NCBI GenBank assembly: GCA_947503155.1
Contig: CANNCL010000003.1
Span: 248,001-312,000 of the forward strand
Source: an uncultured Erythrobacter sp.
GTDB taxonomy: Bacteria; Pseudomonadota; Alphaproteobacteria; Sphingomonadales; Sphingomonadaceae
Length of the DNA stretch: 64,000 nt
Reading direction: 5' to 3'
Positions 16,191-23,720 of the stretch are shown here, in pieces. The first letter of the stretch is position 1. The number at the start of each line of letters is the position of its first letter. The notes under the pieces were generated by a model, which worked only from the letters and a program-made list of their open reading frames with translations, ran no database searches and was not told the DNA's origin. The position numbers and the translations under genes were made by a program.

Positions 16191-16676
16191 ATGGTTAGAG
16201 CATCAATCCTATCGGCTGCTGCGCTCTGTTTGCTGGGTGCCTGCGCGTCGCCCGCAACGTCCGCAACGGAAAACCGGTTTACCGGTCAGCGCACCGTTTT
16301 CTACAATCCGTATGCCGCGCCTGAATTGCAAAATGGACCTGTGGGGCCAGAGCAATGCGCCGAATGCCCCGGCGTGGAAGGGCGCTGGCTCGATGGCCTG
16401 ATCTATCCCGGACGCGGCCATTATGCGTATGATCGTGATGGCAACCGGGTTCAGCTTTCACGAAGCGACAGACGCGAATTGCGGCGGCGGTTTCAGGCGA
16501 TTGAGGATCAGGCAGAGATCAATCGCCGCGTCGCAGAATTCAATGCGCGTCAGGCCGCCATTCCTCCTGCGATTCCCACCGCTCCGCCGCTTGCAAGCCC
16601 GCCAGCAGCCCCTCCCGAAGCGCCTGCGCCTAGCGCGCGATCAAACAGTTCGGCTCCGCAAAGTGAACCGGATTAA
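16191..16676 (+). CDS. Hypothetical lipoprotein
   Basis: 161 residues beginning with a lipoprotein signal peptide, lipobox LLGAC (cysteine at ~18). The mature part holds a CAECPGVEGRWLDGLIYPGRGHYAYDRDGNRVQLSRSDRRELRRRF segment and a long Pro/Ala tail. ATG 16191 follows an AGGGG site. It is downstream of the two-component genes and may be part of that operon (64-bp gap). No family is recognised. Confidence 0.75.
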   Translation: MVRASILSAAALCLLGACASPATSATENRFTGQRTVFYNPYAAPELQNGPVGPEQCAECPGVEGRWLDGLIYPGRGHYAYDRDGNRVQLSRSDRRELRRRFQAIEDQAEINRRVAEFNARQAAIPPAIPTAPPLASPPAAPPEAPAPSARSNSSAPQSEPD

Positions 16677-16679
16677 GAC

Positions 16680-17012
16680 CTAACCCCCGCGCGCCTTTTC
16701 ATGGTGGCGGATGACCTCTTCGATGATGAAGCGCAGGAATTTTTCACTAAATTCCGGGTCCAGATCGGCGGCTTCGGATAGCGCCCTCAGCCGTTCTATC
16801 TGGCGCTGTTCACGCGCCGGATCGGCAGGGGGCAAAGTGACCTTCGCCTTATACTCGCCCACGGCCTGTGTGATGCGAAACCGTTCGGCCAGCATGTGGA
16901 TGATCGCCGCATCAATATTGTCGATGCTTTTGCGAAAGCTGGCGAGTGTGTGATCCTCGCCGCCCTTGCTGTTTGGCGTGGGTACAGGTGAGCTTTGCGT
17001 TTTGTCGGACAT
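16680..17012 (-). CDS. Chorismate mutase, AroQ class
   Basis: 110 residues. The all-helical AroQ signature is clear from ~residue 25: FRKSIDNIDAAIIHMLAERFRITQAVGEYKAK, then REQRQIERLRALSEAADLDPEFSEKFLRFIIEEVIRHH. Key residues are the two active-site arginines and a lysine of AroQ (R in FRKSID, R in AERFR, K in EYKAK). It converts chorismate to prephenate for phenylalanine and tyrosine synthesis. ATG at 17012 is preferred because upstream residues do not fit the family. It diverges from the prenyl-synthase gene across 65 bp, so their promoters must overlap. Confidence 0.92.
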   Translation of the reverse strand: MSDKTQSSPVPTPNSKGGEDHTLASFRKSIDNIDAAIIHMLAERFRITQAVGEYKAKVTLPPADPAREQRQIERLRALSEAADLDPEFSEKFLRFIIEEVIRHHEKARGG

Positions 17013-17077
17013 AGGCCGCGAAAGTAGCAGCAATTCAACGCTTGCCAAGCGCGCAGGCCACCCCTTATTGCCGCCCC

Positions 17078-18088
17078 ATGACCGCAGATGTCGTTCCCCT
17101 ACCGCGTAAAGCTCCCACACTCGATCCCATGCTGGCGCTTACAGCCGGCGGTATGAATTCGGTGAACACCGTGATTCTTGAACGGATGCACAGCGAAATC
17201 CCGCTGATCCCGCGCCTTGCGGGGCATTTGATTTCCGGGGGCGGCAAACGGCTGCGCCCGATGCTAACGCTCGCTGGTGCAGAATTGGTGGGGTATCAGG
17301 GCACGCGCCATCACAAATTGGCGGCGGCGGTTGAGTTTATTCACACTGCGACTTTGCTGCATGACGATGTCGTCGATGGCAGCGAACTGCGCCGGGGCAA
17401 AGCGGCCGCGAACATCATTTTCGGCAATCCCGCAACCGTTTTGGTCGGGGATTTCCTGTTCAGCCGCGCGTTTGAACTGATGACCGAGGATGGCTCTCTT
17501 AAAGTCCTCAAAATCCTCAGCCATGCCAGCGCCGTTATTGCAGAGGGTGAGGTGTCGCAATTGACGGCCCAGCGCCAAATTGAGACCAGTGAAGAGCGGT
17601 ATTTGCACATTATCGGCGCGAAAACCGCCGCTTTGTTCGCCGCCGCCAGTCAAATCAGCGCGGTCGTGGCCGAGTGCAGCGAAGAACAAGAGCGCGCGCT
17701 TGAAAATTATGGCCGCAACCTTGGTGTGGCCTTCCAATTGGTCGACGATGCGATCGATTACGATTCGGACGCGGCCGAAATGGGCAAAGACCAAGGCGAT
17801 GATTTCCGCGAAGGCAAAATGACATTGCCGGTAATTCTGGCTCATGCTCGCGGAAACGAGGAAGAGCGCAAATTCTGGAAAGCCGCCATTCAGGGCCACC
17901 GCAGCTCGGATGACGATTTGGCCCACGCCATTTCTCTGATCGAAAAACACAGTGCTTTAGAAGACACACGCGAACGCGCGCGGCATTTCGCGCACCGCGC
18001 GATCGACGCCATTTCAATCTTCCCCGACAGCAAAGCGCGCGCTGCGATGGCGGAGGCCGCGCAATTCGCGGTCGCTCGCGGATATTGA
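17078..18088 (+). CDS. Polyprenyl (octaprenyl/decaprenyl) diphosphate synthase
   Basis: 336 residues of the trans-isoprenyl diphosphate synthase family. The first aspartate-rich motif is LLHDDVVDGSELRRG (~105), the second QLVDDAIDYDSD (~225); GGGKRLRP near residue 60 binds the IPP diphosphate. It elongates farnesyl or geranyl diphosphate to the long side chain of ubiquinone. The first-motif context and length match IspB-like rather than FPP synthases. Product length (Q9 or Q10) cannot be read reliably. Confidence 0.93.
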   Translation: MTADVVPLPRKAPTLDPMLALTAGGMNSVNTVILERMHSEIPLIPRLAGHLISGGGKRLRPMLTLAGAELVGYQGTRHHKLAAAVEFIHTATLLHDDVVDGSELRRGKAAANIIFGNPATVLVGDFLFSRAFELMTEDGSLKVLKILSHASAVIAEGEVSQLTAQRQIETSEERYLHIIGAKTAALFAAASQISAVVAECSEEQERALENYGRNLGVAFQLVDDAIDYDSDAAEMGKDQGDDFREGKMTLPVILAHARGNEEERKFWKAAIQGHRSSDDDLAHAISLIEKHSALEDTRERARHFAHRAIDAISIFPDSKARAAMAEAAQFAVARGY

Positions 18089-18109
18089 TCGCGCCCGGTT
18101 GAGGCGTCT

Positions 18110-20563
18110 GTGACCACTGACCTTCCGATACTGGCCGTTTTGCCCGACCTGCGCGATGCGCTTGCGCGGTCAGGCGCGGCGGTTCTGATTGCGCCGCCGG
18201 GGGCGGGTAAGACAACGGCGGTCGCGCCTGATTTGCTTGGCGAGACATGGTGTACAGGTCAGATCATCCTGACCTCTCCGCGCCGGGTTGCCGCCCGCGC
18301 CGCTGCGGAGCGTATGGCGGAGATGCTGGGCGAGAAACCCGGTGAAACTATCGGTTATATGACCCGGCTCGACAGCAAGGTTTCTGCCCGAACCCGGGTG
18401 CTGATCGTGACGGAGGCGATCCTTGTAAACCGATTGGTCGAAGACCCTGAATTGCCGGGTATTTCGGCGGTGCTTTTCGATGAGGCGCATGAACGCGGCT
18501 TGGACAGCGATCTTGGGCTTGCCTTGGCGCTGGAGACGCGGGCGGTGCTGCGCGAGGATTTGCGCGTGCTTGTGATGTCCGCGACGATTGATGGCGCACG
18601 TTTTGCCCGGTTGTTGGGTGATGATGCGCCGGTGATTGAAAGCGAGGGGCGCAGTTTTCCGTTGGAGATAAAGTGGCTTGGCTCCAACCCTTCGCAGCGG
18701 ATCGAGGATCAAGTCACCGCCGGAGTGATGACCGCTTGGCGCGATACGGACGGCGATATCCTCGCTTTTCTGCCGGGTGTCGGAGAGATTGAACGCACGC
18801 GCGAACGGCTGGAGGCTAAGCTGCCCAATACGCCGATCTTGCCGCTGCATGGACAGGTGGAGCCTGCTGCGCAGCGCACCGCGATCCGCCGCGATCCTGA
18901 AGGGCGCAGGCGGATTGTCGTGGCCAGCGCGATCGCGGAAACTTCGCTGACATTGGACGGCGTTTCGGCGGTGGTCGATGGCGGGCTAGCGCGCATGGCG
19001 CAGCATGACCGCGCGGCCGGCACCACGCATCTGGTCACGCACCGGGCAAGCCAAGCGGCAGCGGCGCAGCGGGCCGGGCGCGCAGCGCGGCAAGGTCCGG
19101 GAATTGCATACCGCTTGTGGGAGCAGGGCGGCCATTTGGGGCGGCCCGAATTTGCGCCGCCCGAAATTGAAACCGCTGATCTGGCGGCGCTGATCCTAAA
19201 GCTTGCGAAATGGGGATCGAGCGACCCGGCCGCTTTGCGCTGGCTGGACCCACCGCCTGCGGCCTCTGTTGCGGCGGCGCGGGGTAGTCTGACCGCGCTT
19301 GGGGCGTTGAATGAAGAGGGGCGGATCACAGAATGGGGCGAGGCGATTGCAGCCATGCCGATGGCCCCGGATCAAGCCGCCGCGGTGTTGCACGGCGCGC
19401 GCGCAGGCTGCGCCGAAGACACGGCGCGGCTGGTGATGTTGTTGCAAGAACGCGGGCTGGGCGGACGCGGGGAAGACCTAGCGCAGCGGGCCTCGCGCTG
19501 GCGCGGCGAACGGTCCAAACGCGCGGTCAATGCCGCAAGGATTGCGCAAGGTTGGGCAAAGAGCGCGGCCCGGTTGATCGAGCGGGGCATTGGCGCATCG
19601 TTTGAAACCGCAGCTGAGAAACCCGCAGAGTGCCTCGCATTGGCGCGCCCTGATTTCGTGGCAAAACGGCGCGATGCGAGCGGCGAAGACTGGCTGAGCG
19701 CAGGCGGGCGCGGGTTTCAGCTTGACCCTGCTTCTTCACTGGCAAGCGCGCAATGGATGGTGATCGGCGACGCTCAGGGTCAGGCGAAAGGCGCGCGGAT
19801 CACGTCCGGCGCGGAATTAAGCGGCGCTCAGGTCGAAGCTTTGTTTGCCAATCAATTACAAGAACGATCCGCAGCACGCTGGAATCCAGACAAAAAACGC
19901 GCAGAAGCGCGGCGGATGAAACGCCTTGGAGCGATTGTTCTCACCAGCGCCGCCGACCCTACTCCTGACAGCCAAGCGATTGTGGATATCCTTGTGGATA
20001 AGGGGTTGGATAAGTTGGGGGATATCTTCCCGGCGGGCTTCTTGGAACGCGCCGCATTTGCGGGTGCCGAGGCGCTCTCTCCGGAAAACCTGCGGGACCG
20101 GTCCGACCTGTGGCTTGCGCCATTATTGGTTGGCCGCCGCGATCTTGATCTGCCGCCGGGCCGCTTTGCCGATGCTGCGCTTGGCCTCCTCGATTGGGAC
20201 ATGCGCCAACGCTTTGACACAGCTGCACCAACACACTTCACGTCGCCCGCGCAAAGCAGCCACCGGATTGATTATGCAGGCGATGATGCGCCGAGCGTGG
20301 AGGTGCGGGTGCAAGCGCTGTTCGGTCTGGATCAGCATCCCATGATCGGCAGCGGGGCATCTTCGGCCGCGCTCTTGCTGAAACTCACCAGCCCGGCGGG
20401 CCGCCCGATTCAATCCACGCGCGATTTGCCGGGTTTTTGGCGCGGGTCATGGGCGGATGTCGCCAAAGATATGAAGGGCCGCTATCCCAAACATCGCTGG
20501 CCAGAGCAGCCATGGACGCAAAAGCCGAGCCTAAAGACGAAAAACGCGTTCAATCGCAGCTAG
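18110..20563 (+). CDS. hrpB: ATP-dependent helicase HrpB
   Basis: 817 residues. Walker A APPGAGKTT (~25), DEAH box in VLFDEAHERG, SATI motif (MSATIDGARF), and Q-R-x-G-R-x-G-R variant (AQRAGRAARQGPG) define a DEAH helicase; the C-terminal region with the IDYAGDDAPSVEVRVQALFGLDQHPMIG block is specific to HrpB. E. coli HrpB is a DEAH RNA helicase of uncertain role. It starts with GTG at 18110, only 21 bp after the prenyl synthase, so it may be cotranscribed. Length is normal. Confidence 0.95.
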   Translation: MTTDLPILAVLPDLRDALARSGAAVLIAPPGAGKTTAVAPDLLGETWCTGQIILTSPRRVAARAAAERMAEMLGEKPGETIGYMTRLDSKVSARTRVLIVTEAILVNRLVEDPELPGISAVLFDEAHERGLDSDLGLALALETRAVLREDLRVLVMSATIDGARFARLLGDDAPVIESEGRSFPLEIKWLGSNPSQRIEDQVTAGVMTAWRDTDGDILAFLPGVGEIERTRERLEAKLPNTPILPLHGQVEPAAQRTAIRRDPEGRRRIVVASAIAETSLTLDGVSAVVDGGLARMAQHDRAAGTTHLVTHRASQAAAAQRAGRAARQGPGIAYRLWEQGGHLGRPEFAPPEIETADLAALILKLAKWGSSDPAALRWLDPPPAASVAAARGSLTALGALNEEGRITEWGEAIAAMPMAPDQAAAVLHGARAGCAEDTARLVMLLQERGLGGRGEDLAQRASRWRGERSKRAVNAARIAQGWAKSAARLIERGIGASFETAAEKPAECLALARPDFVAKRRDASGEDWLSAGGRGFQLDPASSLASAQWMVIGDAQGQAKGARITSGAELSGAQVEALFANQLQERSAARWNPDKKRAEARRMKRLGAIVLTSAADPTPDSQAIVDILVDKGLDKLGDIFPAGFLERAAFAGAEALSPENLRDRSDLWLAPLLVGRRDLDLPPGRFADAALGLLDWDMRQRFDTAAPTHFTSPAQSSHRIDYAGDDAPSVEVRVQALFGLDQHPMIGSGASSAALLLKLTSPAGRPIQSTRDLPGFWRGSWADVAKDMKGRYPKHRWPEQPWTQKPSLKTKNAFNRS

Positions 20564-20633
20564 ATTTACAGCAATGAAATCACTAAACGGTGACGAAGAC
20601 ACCGCAAGGCCGACCGGACGCCCGCAGCGCCAA

Positions 20634-20657
20634 GGCCGCATGGCCGCATGGCCGCAT
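20634..20657. repeat. Three 8-bp tandem repeats (GGCCGCAT)
   Basis: Three perfect head-to-tail copies of GGCCGCAT just upstream of the complex I subunit gene; likely slippage. They include ATG triplets in varying frames but the gene starts later at 20678. Confidence 0.85.
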
Positions 20658-20677
20658 GAGCGAGGAAACAATACGAA

Positions 20678-20956
20678 ATGCCCGCGAGAATTTATCAACA
20701 GCCCAAAAGCGCAATGCAATCCGGTAAGGCGAAGACCGATGTCTGGGTGCTGGAATTTGAGCAAAGCGAGGCGCGGAAACCCGATCCTTTGATGGGGTGG
20801 ACCGGTAGCGGCGATACGCAGGCTCAGGTGAAATTGAACTTTCCTGATAAAGACGCCGCGAAAGCCTATGCCGAGAAATACGGTATTGCGGCGCGGGTCC
20901 ATGCGACGCCTGCTAAGACATTAAAGCTGCAGGCTTACGCCGACAATTTTCGGTAA
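20678..20956 (+). CDS. NADH dehydrogenase accessory subunit, NDUFS4-like (ETC complex I)
   Basis: 92 residues matching the NDUFS4/ETC complex I subunit conserved-region family: MPARIYQQPKSAMQSGKAKTDVWVLEFE at the start, then PLMGWTGSGDTQAQVKLNFPDKDAAKAYAEKYGI. In alphaproteobacteria and mitochondria this supernumerary subunit sits near the NADH-oxidising arm of complex I and stabilises it. It stands apart from the nuo operon, which is usual. Length is typical for the bacterial form. Confidence 0.93.
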   Translation: MPARIYQQPKSAMQSGKAKTDVWVLEFEQSEARKPDPLMGWTGSGDTQAQVKLNFPDKDAAKAYAEKYGIAARVHATPAKTLKLQAYADNFR

Positions 20957-21029
20957 CGAGCCTACTTCTATAAAGCGCCTAGGCATGGACACGTAATCGC
21001 GCAGAAGCGCGAATTCTTCGTGAAGCGGC

Positions 21030-21057
21030 TTGAATTAAATTTGTCCGTCGCCATAAA
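21030..21057 (+). promoter_or_regulatory. Putative promoter of the SRP RNA gene
   Basis: TTGAAT (21030-21035) and CATAAA (21052-21057) are spaced by 16 bases and end 7 bases before the first base of the SRP RNA, the right geometry for a sigma-70 promoter. Confidence 0.5.
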
Positions 21058-21064
21058 CAGTCTT

Positions 21065-21156
21065 GGGAGTCGGGTGGACGTTTGCGTTCGCTCACCGGGT
21101 CAGATCCGGAAGGAAGCAGCCCAGGTGGATTGCGGCGGGTCGCTCGGCTCCTTTTT
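21065..21156 (+). ncRNA. ffs: Signal recognition particle 4.5S RNA
   Basis: The conserved SRP RNA core is present: GTTCGCTCACCGGGTCAG followed by CCGGAAGGAAGCAGCC (GGAA tetraloop and the asymmetric internal loop that binds Ffh). The ends pair as GGAGTCG/CGGCTCC and the 3' end runs into T5. This is the small bacterial hairpin type of ~90 bases. It directs co-translational membrane targeting together with Ffh and FtsY. Its position ~150 bp ahead of dnaX is the common bacterial arrangement. Confidence 0.95.
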
Positions 21157-21309
21157 ACGTCAAATCAGCGCGGTTTTTTGGGCGAAAATGCTCAGATTGC
21201 GCCCTGTTAACGTGTTACCACGCGGCGTATCGTGCCAATTCCACAATTGGACACGCATTTCCCCAATCAGCGCCATGACAAATCCGCATCAAGCGCCTAG
21301 CTTGACGGT

Positions 21310-23235
21310 GTGACTGATTCCGATCCTGATATGCCAGACAATGATCCGCCTTGGACAGAGGAGGAGGATACGCCGTCCGCCGCTGAATTAGAGGCGGCGG
21401 GGCAAAATTCGATGTTTGGCGATCCTGCGCCGCAACCCAGCACGGCGAAGCCTGATGCGCCTAAGCCTGATGCGCCTAAGCCTGATGTGCCGGACGCGCC
21501 CGCATCTGCGGCTGCTGCGTCTCCGCCGGCAAAAGCGCCTAAAGTTGATGCCAATCAACCCTACCGCGTCCTTGCACGCAAATATCGTCCGCAGACATTT
21601 TCCGAACTGATCGGTCAGGAACCGATGGTCCGCACGCTTGGCAATGCGATTGAACGCGACCGGCTGGCCCATGCGTTCCTGATGACCGGGGTGCGGGGGG
21701 TTGGTAAAACCTCGACCGCGCGTCTGATTGCAAAGGCGCTGAACTGTGTTGGCATTGACGGCGCGGGCGGTCCGACGATTGACCCATGCGGGCAATGCGA
21801 ACCGTGTACGGCGATTGCCGAGGGGCGCCATATCGATGTGATCGAGATGGATGCCGCGAGCAATACGCAAGTCGAAAAGATGCGCGATCTGCTCGACGGT
21901 GTGATGTATGCGGCTGTTACCGCCCGCTATAAAATTTACGTGATCGATGAAGTTCACATGCTCAGCAACAGTTCGTTCAACGCGATGCTGAAAACCCTTG
22001 AGGAACCGCCCGCGCATGTGAAATTCATTTTTGCCACCACCGAAGTTGAAAAACTGCCGGTGACAGTGCTCAGCCGGACGCAGCGGTTCGATCTGCGGCG
22101 TATTCCGGCGGAGATGTTGGCGCAGCATTTCGGCAAGGTTTGCAGGCTTGAGGGCGTGGCAGCCGAAGAAGAGGCGCTGCGCATTATCGCCGCCTCTGCC
22201 GAAGGGTCTGTGCGCGATGGTCTGTCGATCTTAGACCAAGCGATTGCCCATGCGGACATGGACGCGGACATGGACGCGGATATGGACGCGGCCAAAGACG
22301 GCGGCGGTTCCGTCACGGCGGCGCGCATTCGCGATATGCTGGGCCTTGCTGACAAAAGCGCTCAGCGGCGCTTGCTCGCTTCTGTGCTGGAGGGGGACGC
22401 CAAAGCGCTTCTGGCCGGCGTTGATGAGCAATATGCGCTGGGCGTGGAACCGCTCGCATTGATGCGCGCGCTGATGGATTTGGTACACCGGATCACGTTG
22501 GCGCAGGTGTCGGGCGGAGAGCCAGACGCGCCGAGCGAGGATGAGCGCGCGGCTTTGGCCGAATTTGCGAGCAAATTGGGCGCGGGCGAATTGCACCGAT
22601 TGTGGCAATTGCTGCTCAAGGGGCATGATGAGGTGCGCCAAGCGCCCGATCCGCTGGTCACTTTGCAAATGGCGCTGCTGCGGGTGCTCCACGCGGCTGA
22701 ACTTCCCGATCCCGGCAAACTGGCCAAGCGGATTGAGGAACTGGCAAAGAACGGCCCGGGCCCTGCGGCTGCGCCCTCTGGCGAAGCGGGCGGAACGCAG
22801 GCGAGCGGGCCGATAGGCGCGCCAACCAGTGCAATGACTTCTGCGCCGCTCGATTGGGACGTTCTGGTTCAACAAATTGATGATGCAGGCCAATTGCGCG
22901 TTGCTCAGATGATGCGCGACCGTATTCGCGTGATCGAATTGTCTCAGGAACGGCTGATCTTTGAACAGGCCGACAGTTACAGCGATGATCCCGTGCCCGA
23001 CATTCGCGACGCTCTGTTTAAGCTGACCGGCAAACGCTGGTTGGTGGAACGCGGCGCTGGTGAGGCTCAGCCCAGCTTGCGCGAAGCCGCCGATGCAGAG
23101 GCGAAGGCCGCTGGCGACCGCATCCGCGCCAACCCGCTGGTCAAGGCGGCTTTCGAAGCGTTCCCAGATGCCGAATTGGTGGAACCGCAAGAAACGGTTA
23201 CGCGCGCCGCTGCTGCTGGCGGCAAATGGAATTAA
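21310..23235 (+). CDS. dnaX: DNA polymerase III gamma/tau subunit
   Basis: 641 residues. After a ~75-residue acidic, Pro/Ala-rich leader come the AAA+ clamp-loader domains: Walker A TGVRGVGKTSTA, a four-cysteine zinc module (C..CGQC..C), Walker B/DEVH in VIDEVHMLS and the SRC-like SRTQRFDLRR motif. The C-terminal third (DWDVLVQQIDDAGQLRVAQMMRDRIR) is the tau-specific domain. It loads beta clamps and joins polymerases at the fork. Two low-complexity inserts stand out: KPDAPKPDAPKPD near residue 48 and three DMDA repeats near 315. ybaB follows as in most bacteria. Confidence 0.96.
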   Translation: MTDSDPDMPDNDPPWTEEEDTPSAAELEAAGQNSMFGDPAPQPSTAKPDAPKPDAPKPDVPDAPASAAAASPPAKAPKVDANQPYRVLARKYRPQTFSELIGQEPMVRTLGNAIERDRLAHAFLMTGVRGVGKTSTARLIAKALNCVGIDGAGGPTIDPCGQCEPCTAIAEGRHIDVIEMDAASNTQVEKMRDLLDGVMYAAVTARYKIYVIDEVHMLSNSSFNAMLKTLEEPPAHVKFIFATTEVEKLPVTVLSRTQRFDLRRIPAEMLAQHFGKVCRLEGVAAEEEALRIIAASAEGSVRDGLSILDQAIAHADMDADMDADMDAAKDGGGSVTAARIRDMLGLADKSAQRRLLASVLEGDAKALLAGVDEQYALGVEPLALMRALMDLVHRITLAQVSGGEPDAPSEDERAALAEFASKLGAGELHRLWQLLLKGHDEVRQAPDPLVTLQMALLRVLHAAELPDPGKLAKRIEELAKNGPGPAAAPSGEAGGTQASGPIGAPTSAMTSAPLDWDVLVQQIDDAGQLRVAQMMRDRIRVIELSQERLIFEQADSYSDDPVPDIRDALFKLTGKRWLVERGAGEAQPSLREAADAEAKAAGDRIRANPLVKAAFEAFPDAELVEPQETVTRAAAAGGKWN

Positions 23236-23269
23236 CCCCCTAGAATTTGAGTAAGAGGATACCCCCGAG

Positions 23270-23611
23270 ATGAAATCGATGGAAGAAATGATGGCAGCGG
23301 CTCAGCAAGCGGCTGAGACGATCCAGAACCAGATGAACGACATGCAGGTGAAGCTTGATTCGATCGAAGTCGAAGGCGCAGCCGGCGGCGGTCTTGTCAA
23401 AGTGCGCGCAACGGCAAAGGGCCGTATTTTGGGCGTCAGCATCGATGACAGCCTGATGAAGCTGGAAGACAAGCACATTGTCGAAGACCTCGTGACGGCC
23501 GCGTTTAACGATGCGCGCGACAAATCTGACCGCGTATCCGAAGAGCAAATGAAGGAAATGCAGGGCGGAATGGGTCTGCCGCCGGGCTTTAACCTGCCGG
23601 GCATGGGGTAA
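23270..23611 (+). CDS. Nucleoid-associated protein, YbaB/EbfC family
   Basis: 113 residues: the N-terminal Met/Gln-rich helix (MMAAAQQAAETIQNQMNDMQVKLDSIEVEG), then the AGGGLVKVRATAKGRILGVSIDDSLM strand region. EbfC/YbaB dimers bind DNA without strong sequence preference. The gene follows dnaX by 34 bp, the conserved dnaX-ybaB pair that usually continues with recR. recR is not next here. Confidence 0.95.
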   Translation: MKSMEEMMAAAQQAAETIQNQMNDMQVKLDSIEVEGAAGGGLVKVRATAKGRILGVSIDDSLMKLEDKHIVEDLVTAAFNDARDKSDRVSEEQMKEMQGGMGLPPGFNLPGMG

Positions 23612-23720
23612 TGCTCTCGCTCTCCTAATCGGTCGGTGACGCTGCCCATTGCGAGGGCGCTAACGCGACCCCATATCTTGCCAAACGGCGCGCCCTAATG
23701 GCGGCCTCGGACATCAAAAC

